Notes: generated from the sequence alone by a model not told the origin. 64,000 bases of DNA from Cytobacillus sp. IB215665 (GCF_033963835.1 NZ_JAXBME010000007.1:149511-213510); one strand, 5' to 3'. Counted from the stretch's first letter, positions 1 to 8,924 are shown. Made by a program: numbers and translations.

Positions 1-1016
1 TGGAGTCAGCTCTATTTTCTCCGCACATTATAAAAAGTGTTACTTTAAAAAATAGAATTGTAATGTCTCCAATGTGTATGTATTCATGTTTTGAGGAAGA
101 TGGGAAAGTAACAAATTGGCATCTTACTCATTATACTAGCCGAGCCGTTGGACAAGTGGGTTTAGTCATGATTGAAGCAACCGCAGTGAAACCAGAAGGT
201 AGGATATCTGCAAATGATTTAGGTATTTGGGATGCTGCTCACGTTGAAGGTCTCAAACAACTTACAAATCAATTACATATGAATGGCTCACATGCAGCTA
301 TTCAACTTGCACATGCAGGAAGAAAGTCTCAAGTTGAAGGGGTAATTTATGGACCATCAGCCATTGCTTTTGATCATAAAAGTCGCGTGCCTATTGAAAT
401 GACTAAAGCCGACATTGAAGATGTAATTCACGCATTTGCTTTGGCAGCTCGCCGAGCTAAAGAGGCTGGATTTGATATTATTGAAATCCATTCTGCTCAC
501 GGCTATTTATTAAATGAGTTTCTCTCTCCACTAACTAATAAACGGACCGATGAGTATGGTGGAAATTTAGAAAAACGTTATCGTTTTTTGAAAGAAGTAA
601 TTGATGCTGTCAAATCAGAATGGTCTGGACCATTATTTGTAAGAGTTTCAGCTAATGATTATGATAATCAAGGAAATTCTATTGAAGATTATGTTCAAAT
701 TGCTCAGATGATGAAAGCACAAGGCGTTGATTTAATTGATTGTAGCTCAGGCGCTGTAATTCCAACTAGATTTGATGTATTTCCTGGCTATCAAGTCCCT
801 TATGCAGAAACCATTAAACGAAACGCTCATATCCAAACAGGTGCAGTTGGCTTAATTACAACTGGCATACAAGCAGAAGAAATTCTTAAAAATGGCCGTG
901 CAGATTTAATTTTCATCGGTCGTGAATTATTACGCAACCCATATTGGCCTAAAACAGCTGCTCAAGAATTAGGGGTAACAGTTGAAGGTCCTGGCCAGTA
1001 CAGCCGTGCATGGTAA
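1..1016 (+). CDS. namA: NADPH dehydrogenase NamA (old yellow enzyme, YqjM type), cut at its start codon
   Basis: FMN-dependent ene-reductase that reduces the C=C bond of enones, quinones and nitro-compounds with NADPH; a cytosolic TIM-barrel enzyme. The frame is open from base 3, and bases 1-2 (TG) fit the end of an ATG/GTG/TTG start. With that start the protein is 338 residues, the length I recall for B. subtilis YqjM. Numbered this way, the YqjM active-site residues fall in register: Cys26 and Tyr28 (SPMCMY), His164 and His167 (IHSAHGY) and Arg336 near the C-terminus. The [11 protein letters not shown] motif is typical of the family. It stands alone with a hairpin about 130 bp downstream. 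The first base of the start codon lies outside the window, so the start is inferred. Confidence 0.93.
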   Translation, partial: ESALFSPHIIKSVTLKNRIVMSPMCMYSCFEEDGKVTNWHLTHYTSRAVGQVGLVMIEATAVKPEGRISANDLGIWDAAHVEGLKQLTNQLHMNGSHAAIQLAHAGRKSQVEGVIYGPSAIAFDHKSRVPIEMTKADIEDVIHAFALAARRAKEAGFDIIEIHSAHGYLLNEFLSPLTNKRTDEYGGNLEKRYRFLKEVIDAVKSEWSGPLFVRVSANDYDNQGNSIEDYVQIAQMMKAQGVDLIDCSSGAVIPTRFDVFPGYQVPYAETIKRNAHIQTGAVGLITTGIQAEEILKNGRADLIFIGRELLRNPYWPKTAAQELGVTVEGPGQYSRAW

Positions 1017-1144
1017 TCTATCCTATAACATTTTTATTTATAAGTTTATCAATATAACTAGATCCCTAATTTTGAGATTGGGATTATTAGAAATTCTGTA
1101 TTAATCTTAACTATAGTGAGGGAACTATTGACTATTCCATAGTT

Positions 1145-1166
1145 CTCTCATCGTTTACGATGAGAG
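1145..1166 (+). terminator. Hairpin downstream of namA
   Basis: Perfect 9-bp stem (CTCTCATCG / CGATGAGAG) with a TTTA loop, followed by TTTCAATTTTTG. It is the likely transcription stop for namA. The rest of 1017-1520 holds nothing I can call. Confidence 0.55.
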
Positions 1167-1525
1167 TTTCAATTTTTGAATGTATAATTAACAGACTCAT
1201 AGTAATTGAGGTTCATGACATTATATTAGCCTCATCATCAAAAAGTTCTTTCTTAATGACAGGACTGTTGAACTAATATCCCATTTACAACCACCCCAAA
1301 AATTGTGCTTCTACAACCACCCTTTACAAACTATGCTATTTCATAATCTTTAATGGAATTTTTATTATATTCCTAGCAAACTCAAAGTCACCTCTTTTCA
1401 ACCGAATAGTAAATCATCATTTATTAAAACGGAATGTAGCCTCTTTGTTTCATTAATAAAACAAATTTAACTTATATTTGTGTCATTATACATACTACTT
1501 TTTAACAATCAGTTTATACGTATAG

Positions 1526-1554
1526 TTGACATGAGGGAAGTTTAATCATATAAT
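1526..1554 (+). promoter_or_regulatory. Consensus sigma-A promoter upstream of the YjdI-like gene
   Basis: TTGACA at 1526-1531, a 17-bp spacer and TATAAT at 1549-1554: a perfect match to the vegetative consensus. It would give a leader of about 290 nt before the start at 1855. That leader (about 1560-1854) contains no ORF I can support, only a 20-codon frame from 1683 with poor ribosome-binding-site spacing. Confidence 0.7.
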
Positions 1555-1590
1555 TATCTCGAATTAAGATATTATTAATTCGAGATAATT
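1552..1590 (+). promoter_or_regulatory. Long palindrome overlapping the -10 and start site (operator candidate, MhqR-like)
   Basis: Two perfect 15-base arms (1552-1566 and 1576-1590) contain TCTCGAATTA and its complement around a 9-bp centre. They begin inside the -10 box and run through the expected transcription start, which is where a repressor would bind. No U-tract follows, so a terminator is less likely. The TCTCGAATT core resembles the box I recall for the MarR-type quinone sensor MhqR; that link is inference. Confidence 0.5.
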
Positions 1591-1854
1591 TCACAACCAT
1601 TCTTTTGTGGAAGAAATTTAGAACCGCTGAATTCTGAATTGCTTACCAAAACTATATTTAAAGGGGGAATATAATATAGTCAATGAAATTGAAGCCAAAG
1701 AATTATAAATCGGATAAGGATAGGTCTCATGTTATATTCATTTAAAACTCAGGTTAGTGGCAATCGTGAAGTATTAATTTTCTATTTATTCTTACAATAA
1801 TCACTGTATCTAATTAAAGTTCGAACCAATTTGTATTATAGGAGTGAAATAAAT

Positions 1855-2262
1855 ATGAGTGTAGAAAAAAAGCGGTATACCGGGGAATCCATTGACGTTA
1901 CATTTTCCAAAGAAAGATGTATTCATGCTGCGAAATGTGTTAGAGGACTACCCAAAGTTTTCAACCTAAAAAAAAGACCGTGGATTAATGCAGATGGCGA
2001 AACTGTAGATAAAATAGTTGAAGTAATCGAAAGGTGTCCAAGTGGTGCTTTAGAGTATATTAGGAAAGATGGAGGTAAACAAGAAACACCAGCTAATGAG
2101 ACAACCATCGAAGCTCCTTCCATTGGTCCTATCTATATAAAAGGGAACCTCTCGATAAAACACAAAGAATCTACAATTAAATGTACACGTGCAACTCTTT
2201 GTGGATGTGGTTCTTCTAAAAATAGTCCATTCTGTGATAATAGCCATGTAAATGAAAATTAA
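1855..2262 (+). CDS. YjdI-like (4Fe-4S) mono-cluster protein fused to a CDGSH iron-sulfur domain
   Basis: Small iron-sulfur protein of unknown partner, 135 aa. The N-terminal half matches the YjdI/Fer4_19 type, with cysteines at about 22, 28 and 61 (CIHAAKC and CPSGAL). The C-terminal half is a CDGSH-type domain (LCGCGSSKNSPFCDNSH): two cysteines as C-x-C, then Cys and His about ten residues on, expected to hold a 2Fe-2S cluster. The core reads CDNSH rather than CDGSH. I chose the ATG at 1855 because GGAGTG lies 9 bases upstream; an in-frame start at 1831 has no such site. The gene is followed after 60 bp by a YjdJ-like acetyltransferase, the same pairing as yjdI-yjdJ in E. coli. Probably redox sensing or electron transfer. 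Confidence 0.85.
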   Translation: MSVEKKRYTGESIDVTFSKERCIHAAKCVRGLPKVFNLKKRPWINADGETVDKIVEVIERCPSGALEYIRKDGGKQETPANETTIEAPSIGPIYIKGNLSIKHKESTIKCTRATLCGCGSSKNSPFCDNSHVNEN

Positions 2263-2322
2263 AAACTTAAGTTGGACAGCATAATTAAATGAGGTCAACT
2301 TAAAACCTATTGGAGGGGCATA

Positions 2323-2598
2323 ATGAAAAATATATTAAGAGGAGTCAATCGATTTTATATCGAAAATGCAGATCAACTAATTGCAGAGATCACCTTTGTT
2401 AACTCAGGTACGGAGCGTTTAATAATTGACCATACTTTCGTATCAAACGAACTACGTGGTGAGGGAATTGGAGAAGCACTAGTAGATAAGGTAGTTAATC
2501 TAGCAAGAGAAGAAAACAAAAAAATTATCCCTTTATGTCCATTTGCTAAAAGCCAATTTGATAAGAAGCCAGATTATAGGGATGTTCTTGCACACTAA
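2323..2598 (+). CDS. YjdJ-like GNAT-family N-acetyltransferase
   Basis: Short (91 aa) acetyl-CoA-dependent acyltransferase of the YjdJ/Acetyltransf_CG type. The acetyl-CoA binding segment ELRGEGIGEALV (residues about 46-57) is the (Q/R)xxGxG/A motif of GNAT enzymes. The conserved tail IPLCPFAKSQFDKKPDYRDVL is typical of this small subfamily. The site TTGGAGGGG lies 7 bases before the ATG. It follows the YjdI-like Fe-S gene and is probably cotranscribed with it. The substrate is unknown. Confidence 0.85.
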   Translation: MKNILRGVNRFYIENADQLIAEITFVNSGTERLIIDHTFVSNELRGEGIGEALVDKVVNLAREENKKIIPLCPFAKSQFDKKPDYRDVLAH

Positions 2599-2715
2599 TG
2601 TTTAATCCTTACATTAAAAGAAATAAACATCGTAATTTATCAAAGGATGTGTAACTACTAACTAACAATATTTAAATATATTTTGTATGTAAAAATATGA
2701 TTAGACTGAGAGTTG

Positions 2716-3813
2716 ATGAGGATGGAAGAAAAAAAGGTAACGTGGCTTGAATTATTTTATGACTTAGTTTTTGTAGCGGCTATATCAACTGCAACACACG
2801 TGCTTATCCATGTAGAAGAAGGTGTTATACACACAGAATATTTTGTTAAATTTATTATTATGATGATACCCATTTGGTGGGCATGGGTAGGTCAAACTTT
2901 ATTCATTAACCGTTTCGGGAAAGATTTTGTTCATCAACGGTTGTATATGATTGTACAAATGTTCTTTGTTCTAATTATGACTTCTAGCTTATCGGTTGAT
3001 TTTGATACCTATTACGTGCCATTCATGGTTGGTTATATCGGTTTAAGAGGACTAACAGCTATCCAATATATAATAGTACAACAGTATGAAACAATACATC
3101 ATAAAAAGACTGCACAGTTTTTAGGTAAGTTTTTTTGGATTGGAATTATCGTATCTTTTTCTTCTATTTTTTTCGATTCATGGATTAGATATGTCATATT
3201 TTATTTAGGTATATTTGTGGATATATTAGTTCCTATCTTCGGGAGAAAATATTTAGTTAAAGCACCTATTAACATCGGACATCTATTAGAACGCTTTGGG
3301 CTTTTGACAATTATCTTGTTCGGTGAATTGATTATTAGCACCATTGTCGTCCTACAGCCTGAAAAAGGGGATTTGGAGTCCATCTCTTATGCTGTTATGT
3401 CATTTATAGTTATTATAGCGATGTGGTGGCAATATTTTGATAACTTAGATAAAAAAATAGACAAATCGATAAAGTCTGCAGGTCAATTGATTGTATATGG
3501 ACACCTTATTATATTCATTACATTAAGTATGATTGCTGCTTCTATCAATTTGATTTATTTGCATGATTTAAACTATTTGTTTATGATCGGATTATTATTC
3601 TTTGCTGTCATTCTTTACTTTTTTGCAACAACATTGGTTTTTCATATGTATAGGTATGAACACCACCGCTTAAAAATTTATCATTTAGGATTATTCCTAG
3701 GTTTAATTTCAATCTTTTTTATTATAGACATCATGTTTGTAGTACCAAGGCTCATTCTTATGACGCAAATAGCAATATTCTTTTTAGTGTATGCTAAAGT
3801 AACAACAACCTAA
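2716..3813 (+). CDS. Low temperature requirement protein A (LtrA) family membrane protein
   Basis: Integral membrane protein of about 365 aa with some ten hydrophobic segments. It opens with the LtrA signature VTWLELFYDLVFVAAI and has a second signature near LLERFGLLTIILFGELIIS. LtrA was named from a Listeria mutant unable to grow at low temperature; its biochemical role is not known. The ribosome binding site is weak (GAGAG before TTGATGAGGATG), so the start could be 2713 (TTG), 2716 (ATG) or 2722 (ATG). It ends 26 bp before the FMN reductase gene and may be cotranscribed with it. Confidence 0.85.
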   Translation: MRMEEKKVTWLELFYDLVFVAAISTATHVLIHVEEGVIHTEYFVKFIIMMIPIWWAWVGQTLFINRFGKDFVHQRLYMIVQMFFVLIMTSSLSVDFDTYYVPFMVGYIGLRGLTAIQYIIVQQYETIHHKKTAQFLGKFFWIGIIVSFSSIFFDSWIRYVIFYLGIFVDILVPIFGRKYLVKAPINIGHLLERFGLLTIILFGELIISTIVVLQPEKGDLESISYAVMSFIVIIAMWWQYFDNLDKKIDKSIKSAGQLIVYGHLIIFITLSMIAASINLIYLHDLNYLFMIGLLFFAVILYFFATTLVFHMYRYEHHRLKIYHLGLFLGLISIFFIIDIMFVVPRLILMTQIAIFFLVYAKVTTT

Positions 3814-3839
3814 AAAGTATCTAAAGGAGGAAGAAACCA

Positions 3840-4400
3840 ATGGACACACAAAAAACAAAAATTCTAGGATTTGCAGGTAGTTTACGAAAAGAATCATACA
3901 ATCGTGCCCTTCTCCAAGAAGCAATCAGGCTTTCACCTCAACAAATGGAAATCAATACATTCGACTTGTCTGATATCCCTATGTTTAACGAAGACCTTGA
4001 AAAGAATGAAGACCCTTCGATTGTCACTAAATTTAAAAAAACTATTCAAGAGTCCGACGCCCTCCTGATTGTAACTCCAGAATATAACGGAGCCGTTCCT
4101 GGTGTATTAAAAAATGCTCTGGATTGGGCTTCTAGAGGTGGAAAAGAAGCTCCTTTATTAAAAAAACCAATAGCAATTATGGGAGGAACTCCGGGACGAG
4201 CAGGTACTGCACAGGCTCAGGCTCAACTAAGACAAATCTTAACTTCAACACGTTCGTTAGTTATGGTGGAACCGCAAGTATTAATATCTGGAGTACACAG
4301 CTTATTTAATGAACAAGGTGAATTAGTAGATGAAAGAACTAGTCAATATATAGAAAGGCTCGTTCATTCTTTTGAAAATTGGATAAAAAATTTTAAGTAA
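3840..4400 (+). CDS. NADPH-dependent FMN reductase / chromate-quinone reductase family
   Basis: Flavodoxin-fold oxidoreductase (186 aa) of the NADPH-dependent FMN reductase family (ChrR, YieF and azoreductase YhdA relatives), expected to reduce quinones, azo dyes or chromate with NAD(P)H and bound FMN. The phosphate-binding loop GSLRKESYNRAL (residues about 13-24) and the flavin-contact motif PEYNGAVPGVLKNALDW (about 79-95) are intact. AAAGGAGG precedes the ATG by 7 bases. It follows the LtrA gene closely and has a hairpin about 120 bp downstream. The physiological substrate cannot be read from sequence. Confidence 0.9.
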   Translation: MDTQKTKILGFAGSLRKESYNRALLQEAIRLSPQQMEINTFDLSDIPMFNEDLEKNEDPSIVTKFKKTIQESDALLIVTPEYNGAVPGVLKNALDWASRGGKEAPLLKKPIAIMGGTPGRAGTAQAQAQLRQILTSTRSLVMVEPQVLISGVHSLFNEQGELVDERTSQYIERLVHSFENWIKNFK

Positions 4401-4522
4401 ACTTAAGGTCGTGAAAAAATCTCTACATGATTAAAGAGCACACGTACAAAAGTTTCTATCTAATTCGATAAAAGGTGTCTACAAATGATTAATAGTTTGT
4501 TTCACTCTCAGCTTTAAAGTAT

Positions 4523-4557
4523 TTTTAACCCCGTCCTAGTTTAAGTCGGGGTTAAAA
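4523..4557 (+). terminator. Hairpin terminator after the FMN reductase gene
   Basis: Stem TTTTAACCCCG (4523-4533) pairs with CGGGGTTAAAA (4547-4557) around a 13-nt loop. A/T runs on both sides could let it work in both directions, serving the rightward redox genes and the leftward small gene at 4660. Confidence 0.6.
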
Positions 4558-4659
4558 TAGTTGATCCGCTTTTAGTAAACTTCTTCAGATATTATTGTTA
4601 TTTGGAGGGGCTTCTTCTTATAATCTATTGCTTTTTCATCCATTTGGTACGATGAGAAA

Positions 4660-4830
4660 TTATTTTATATGTAAATCATCATTATACAAAAGTAAAGAAG
4701 CATTATAATATGTATTTGGACTAATGAATACTTCATTTTTTTGTGAGTTCTTATTAATTTTATACCCTGTAATAAGAAAATGTAAGCCGACTAAAATTAC
4801 TAGAACTTTTGAAATAATTAACCAAATCAC
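4660..4830 (-). CDS. Small single-pass membrane protein (56 aa), unrecognised
   Basis: Reading leftward, a GTG codon at 4830 is preceded by AGGAGAGG with an 8-base spacer. It opens a 56-residue frame beginning MIWLIISKVLVILVGLHF, one hydrophobic segment (about residues 2-21), followed by a polar, Asn- and Tyr-rich tail ending in DDLHIK. It resembles many small Bacillus membrane peptides, but I recognise no family. The strong ribosome binding site and membrane-anchor composition are the support. It sits alone between the FMN reductase and rsgA, and its stop is about 100 bp before the shared hairpin at 4523-4557. Confidence 0.5.
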   Translation of the reverse strand: MIWLIISKVLVILVGLHFLITGYKINKNSQKNEVFISPNTYYNASLLLYNDDLHIK

Positions 4831-5110
4831 GTAGTTTACCTCTCCTGATACTGCAATAATTATTAGTTATCTTTTAGTCATTCCCTAGTTTCGTGAAACC
4901 TTCCTATAGTTATTACTTTTGACTAAATAAAATCCCGTATTGTTTATCATACATAGCAGTCATTATTGAAATGGAGAGTTATCATATAGCCAAAATGTTG
5001 CTTTGTAGAAATAAATTTTTAACTCTTAGGTATTTATGATTCAAAATTTTTATGTATACTCATGTGTATCATTTTCAACCATTTTCGTATACAACTCCGC
5101 TCTACAAACA

Positions 5111-5141
5111 AATCAGGTGGAATAAAAATTCCCACCTGATT
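5111..5141. repeat. 10-bp inverted repeat in the gap before rsgA
   Basis: AATCAGGTGG (5111-5120) and CCACCTGATT (5132-5141) form a perfect 10-bp stem with an 11-nt loop. No U-tract follows on either strand. It could be a weak terminator for leftward rsgA transcripts. The rest of 4831-5297 holds nothing else I can call. Confidence 0.35.
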
Positions 5142-5297
5142 CCTCAATATCCAGTATACGTAAGTGTTATGGGATTGATTATTACTTTTCGTAATATGGT
5201 AATAACACATATTTAGCATTCGTAACATCTTTTATAAGCAAACTTTGCTGTTCTAAAGTAGGTAAAATAGGAACAAAGTTTTCAACAAGATTCAAAT

Positions 5298-6359
5298 TTA
5301 CTTACGATGAAACCTTGTTCTATCGCCACTTATTTTTTTCCACTTTTTCCGCTCAGCTATTCTAGCCTTGTTATCTGCTTTTCTTTCTAGATAAGCAAGC
5401 TCTTTTTTTATTTTTACAAAGCTGAGAAATCGACTTTGCTCTAGTACACCTTGATCAATCGCGGATAACACTGCACAACCAGGTTCAGACTGATGCTTAC
5501 AATTTGTAAACCTACAATGCTCTGATAGTGCTTCTATGTCTTGAAAGCTTTGTGCCACACTATCCTCTGAATCCCATAATTGCAACTCTCTCATACCTGG
5601 GGTATCTATAATAATACCTCCTGTTGTGAGCACGATTAGTTCTCGGTGTGTTGTCGTATGCCTCCCTCGATCATCGCCCTCACGCACTTGTTGAACAGCT
5701 TGAACATCTTTGCCGTATAGTTTATTAGATAGCGTAGATTTTCCAGCACCTGAGGAGCCTAGCAACGCAACTGTTTGACCGTCTGTTAAATATTGTTGCA
5801 AGCTTTCAATCCCTGTATCCTCTTTAGCGCTAATGACATGGATCGGAACGCCAAATGCTATAGCTTCTACTCTTGCTAATTTTTCTTCAATGTCCGTACA
5901 TAAATCACTTTTAGATAAAACGATGACGGGATTAGCGCCACTTTCCCATGTGAGCAAAATATACCTTTCTAACCTTCTTAAGTTGAAATCTTGATTCAAC
6001 GCAGCTACTAAAAAGATTGAGTTTACATTTGTTGCAACTATTTGCTCTTCAGTAACTTCTCCTGCACTTTTTCTTGAAAACTTACTTTGCCTTGGCAACA
6101 CCGCATGAATTAAAGCTCTATCTTCATTTTGTTGTGTTGTAATTACGACCCAGTCTCCAACAGCAGGAAAATCTTCTCTAGCAAGAGTATTGTAACGAAA
6201 TTTTCCCGAAACCTCTCCTAATAGTTCTCCTTGCTCTGTGAATATTCGGTACATCCGCTTATGTTCTAATGCGACTCTTCCTACTGAGTATTCTGAGTTT
6301 TTGTATGGTAAAAATGCTTCTTCAAATTGTTTATTCCATCCTAAAGTTAATAAATTCAA
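5298..6359 (-). CDS. rsgA: Ribosome small subunit-dependent GTPase A (RsgA family)
   Basis: Circularly permuted GTPase that checks late 30S ribosomal subunit assembly and releases factors on GTP hydrolysis. At 353 aa it is the long form, often a second copy beside YloQ/CpgA in bacilli. An N-terminal OB-like domain (about 25-95) is followed by the permuted G motifs: G4 LSKSD (148-152), G1 GSSGAGKST (201-209), G2 around RHTTTHRE (233-240) and G3 DTPG (252-255). A zinc knuckle follows (Cys282, Cys287, His289, Cys295). The start codon is TTG at 6359, with GGAGG 7 bases upstream. It is monocistronic and transcribed leftward. Confidence 0.92.
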   Translation of the reverse strand: MNLLTLGWNKQFEEAFLPYKNSEYSVGRVALEHKRMYRIFTEQGELLGEVSGKFRYNTLAREDFPAVGDWVVITTQQNEDRALIHAVLPRQSKFSRKSAGEVTEEQIVATNVNSIFLVAALNQDFNLRRLERYILLTWESGANPVIVLSKSDLCTDIEEKLARVEAIAFGVPIHVISAKEDTGIESLQQYLTDGQTVALLGSSGAGKSTLSNKLYGKDVQAVQQVREGDDRGRHTTTHRELIVLTTGGIIIDTPGMRELQLWDSEDSVAQSFQDIEALSEHCRFTNCKHQSEPGCAVLSAIDQGVLEQSRFLSFVKIKKELAYLERKADNKARIAERKKWKKISGDRTRFHRK

Positions 6360-6451
6360 CGTTATTCCTCCGATATGTTTGAATGTTTTTTAAATTATTG
6401 TTAAAAAATTTTGTTGTCTTCTTTTTTCCAAAATCACAAAAAGACCATAGG

Positions 6452-6547
6452 CATACTACAGCCCATGGCTAAACATTCATATCATATCGTTTCTCACATT
6501 GAAAGCATATTGAAACTTATATAGCTATGTTTATGGGCTGTATTATG
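6452..6547. repeat. Long inverted repeat upstream of rsgA
   Basis: Two 15-base arms (6452-6466 and 6533-6547), complementary except for one position, enclose 66 bp. The core is TACAGCCCAT / ATGGGCTGTA, and pairing extends inward to TAAACAT / ATGTTTA. It lies between rsgA (leftward) and the YqjF-like gene (rightward). The length suggests a foldback element or a structured leader, not a simple operator. Confidence 0.5.
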
Positions 6548-6736
6548 AAATATCCAGTTACGCTTTTAATTACAATTAATTTACTCATAATACAACCCTC
6601 CCCGTTCAAATAATGTATGTATAATATATCATTGCAAAATATAAATGTAAAGGTTTATTGTATAAATTTTCTTGTTATAGATTATTCTATACATAAATTA
6701 AGGAAACTCCTAATAGCTAAGGAGCTGTGAGTTAAA

Positions 6737-7477
6737 ATGTCGGAGAATAACCGTTTCCATCCCATTCAACAATCAAGTCGTCAGCCATTATTTAAACAAA
6801 CATGGGATGATCTCATATTTGCTCATTGGCCTGTATGTACACGTTCTTTAGAAAAGATCATTCCGTATCCATTAAAACTAGATTGTTACGAACACCAAGC
6901 ATGGATAAGTATCGTATTTCTTTCGATGAGCGGCATGTATGTTAATGGCATCCCATTTTTATCGTTGTTCAAACCTTTTCAACAAATCAATGTAAGGACG
7001 TATGTTACATATCAAGGAATCCGAGGCGTCTTTTTTCTAAAGATTCATGCATCCAATTTCATCGCAAGCCGTCTTGCTGCTTTTTTTTACCATTTACCAT
7101 ATACTTATTCTATAATTACAACTGACAACGACCAAAATCGATACAGCTATATGTGCTCTCAAAAACAGCGTCAATTCTCACCACTACTTCATGCACATTT
7201 TACGATTGATGATGAAAGATTTACTCCGCACAATGCAGATTTAGTTAGCTTTTTAGTGAATCGTTATTGTTTGTTTACCGTCAACAAACATAACAACGTC
7301 TACCGTGGAGATCTTATACACGAACCTTGGCTGCTCCGAAAAGGCACTTGTACTTCCTTTGACAGTTCTTCTTTTTTTGATCAAAATCTTTCTATAATAA
7401 CAGAACAACCCATCGTCCATTATTCATCTAAGAAAGATGCTTTATTATGGGGGTTAGTTAATAGCAATAACATATAA
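6737..7477 (+). CDS. YqjF family protein (DUF2071)
   Basis: Cytosolic protein (246 aa) of the YqjF/DUF2071 family, which has an acetoacetate decarboxylase-like fold and no assigned reaction. The recognisable parts are the N-terminal RQPLFKQTWDDLIFAHWPV segment, the FLSMSGMYVNGIPF region and the NVRTYVTYQGIRGVFFLKI core with its DUF2071 signature. The tail EPWLLRKGTCTSF, followed by QPIVHYSSKKDALLWGL, is also typical. GGAG lies 12 bases before the ATG. It is a single gene, convergent with the sulfate and siroheme operon (28 bp between stops). Confidence 0.85.
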   Translation: MSENNRFHPIQQSSRQPLFKQTWDDLIFAHWPVCTRSLEKIIPYPLKLDCYEHQAWISIVFLSMSGMYVNGIPFLSLFKPFQQINVRTYVTYQGIRGVFFLKIHASNFIASRLAAFFYHLPYTYSIITTDNDQNRYSYMCSQKQRQFSPLLHAHFTIDDERFTPHNADLVSFLVNRYCLFTVNKHNNVYRGDLIHEPWLLRKGTCTSFDSSSFFDQNLSIITEQPIVHYSSKKDALLWGLVNSNNI

Positions 7478-7505
7478 CAGCTATGATGGGGCAAATACCA
7501 CTTTA

Positions 7506-8135
7506 TTAAAATTTAACTCTCCTATTAATTGCTTTTAGTTTTGATAATATTTTATCTCGCATTTCTAATGAGGAAAAGTAGACCGGGTCAATAATTTCTA
7601 ATAATAACTCTTGCTTTTCTCGTGGATTCTTAACGTTATTTTTTATTATGTGCCTACATTCATATAAAAAGTCTAAATAATGACTATAGGTTTCATCGTA
7701 TTGGTTCGTTAGTTCATCTCGAATTTTTTTTGCTAAATGAGGGCTAGCTCCATCAGTTGAAACAGAAATAGATAGTTTTCCTCTCCGTAATATACTAGGA
7801 ACGGTAAAATTTCCCAAATGAGGCTGGTCTACAACATTTAAAAGTGTGTGACAATTTGTTGCATCAGCGACGGCTTTATTAACGGTTTCGTTGTCGGTTG
7901 CTGCAATAACTACAAACGCATTGTCTACATCACTAGGATCAAACGTTTTTTCTTTCCAAACCACCTGATGATTTGCTACATAGGTTTTCATTGTTTCGTT
8001 TATATTTGGGCTTATAACGACTACATTAGCACCTGCGCCGATTAAGTGCTTAACTTTTCGAGATGCAACCTTACCACCACCAACAACTACCGCATTTCTG
8101 TTTTCCAGCTGAACTATTATTGGAAAGCTACTCAT
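7506..8135 (-). CDS. sirC: Precorrin-2 dehydrogenase (SirC / YlnF)
   Basis: NAD-dependent enzyme that oxidises precorrin-2 to sirohydrochlorin, the middle step from uroporphyrinogen III to siroheme. It has 209 aa, with an N-terminal Rossmann fold whose dinucleotide loop VVGGGKVASRK lies at about residues 17-27. The family stretch VNVVDQPHLGNFTVPSILRRGKLSISVSTDGASP follows, seen here as NVVDQPHLGNFTVPSI and then ISVSTDGASPHLAKKIR. AGGAG precedes the ATG. It is the last gene of the leftward sulfate operon, 21 bp after sirB, and supplies siroheme to the sulfite reductase gene upstream. Confidence 0.93.
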   Translation of the reverse strand: MSSFPIIVQLENRNAVVVGGGKVASRKVKHLIGAGANVVVISPNINETMKTYVANHQVVWKEKTFDPSDVDNAFVVIAATDNETVNKAVADATNCHTLLNVVDQPHLGNFTVPSILRRGKLSISVSTDGASPHLAKKIRDELTNQYDETYSHYLDFLYECRHIIKNNVKNPREKQELLLEIIDPVYFSSLEMRDKILSKLKAINRRVKF

Positions 8136-8156
8136 CTTATTTCTCCTTATAACGTG

Positions 8157-8885
8157 TTATAACAATGCTTCTGTACGCTCTTTAATGATATCTCCTAAAT
8201 ATTTATGATAACCTAGATAATTGCATAAAATATATTCTTTTTCATTGGATGCTATGCTCTTAATTGTGTGCTCCATTGATTTCATTAGTATACCAGTAAA
8301 CAATAAATATGGAAGTACAAGGACTTTGTTAAATTGGGAACATATTGTTTGCTGTAACATATCCTCAAAAGAAGGCTCTGCTGCTGCTAAAAAACAAGTA
8401 TCAACTGATCCTGCTCCTGATTGCTCAAGTAAGAGCTTCGCAATCGTCCGTAAATCTCGAGGCGCATCAGGATCACTACTACCCCTACCAACGAGCAATA
8501 TTAACGTATCTCCATCAATTACTGTTGTTTTCTCATGTAATCTCTCGAGCATAATATCAATGATTTTGTCATGAACACCTATAGGTTGACCATATTTAAT
8601 AACTATGTCAGGAAAATGAGTGCTAGCTTTAGCTAATTCGTTTGGTATATCTTTTTTTGCATGGTGGGCAGTAAGTAACAAAATCGGAACAACAATAATT
8701 TCAGTAGCACCTCGCTCAACACAATTGTTAATTCCTTCAGCAATTGTTGGTGATGCCAGCTCTAAAAAACAATGTTCTTGAATGGGGATTGAAATTAGTT
8801 GCTTCATCTCGTTTATAAAAGAAACAGCTTGAAGTTTAGCTTCCTCAACCCTACTACCATGCCCTATATAGAGAATAGCTTTCAC
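8157..8885 (-). CDS. sirB: Sirohydrochlorin ferrochelatase (SirB / YlnE, CbiX family)
   Basis: Inserts Fe2+ into sirohydrochlorin to make siroheme. Two tandem CbiX-like halves are visible: the first with AILYIGHGSRVEEAK (His in GHGSR) and LLLTAHHAKKDIP, the second with LILLVGRGSSDPDAPRDL and VLPYLLFTGILM. I place the start at GTG 8885, not ATG 8891. GAGGAGGGG lies only two to four bases from that ATG but is well spaced for the GTG, and the N-terminus then reads (M)KAILYIGHGSR, like B. subtilis SirB. It is cotranscribed with sirC. The methyltransferase (sumT/ylnD) that normally precedes it is absent. Confidence 0.92.
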   Translation of the reverse strand: MKAILYIGHGSRVEEAKLQAVSFINEMKQLISIPIQEHCFLELASPTIAEGINNCVERGATEIIVVPILLLTAHHAKKDIPNELAKASTHFPDIVIKYGQPIGVHDKIIDIMLERLHEKTTVIDGDTLILLVGRGSSDPDAPRDLRTIAKLLLEQSGAGSVDTCFLAAAEPSFEDMLQQTICSQFNKVLVLPYLLFTGILMKSMEHTIKSIASNEKEYILCNYLGYHKYLGDIIKERTEALL

Positions 8886-8924
8886 TTTCATCCCCTCCTC
8901 GTATTATTGTAAGTGAATAATAAA

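Noticed and set aside
5034..5228. 64-codon frame on the minus strand before rsgA
   Set aside because: No ribosome binding site, no recognisable domain, and it contains a hairpin repeat; looks like chance.
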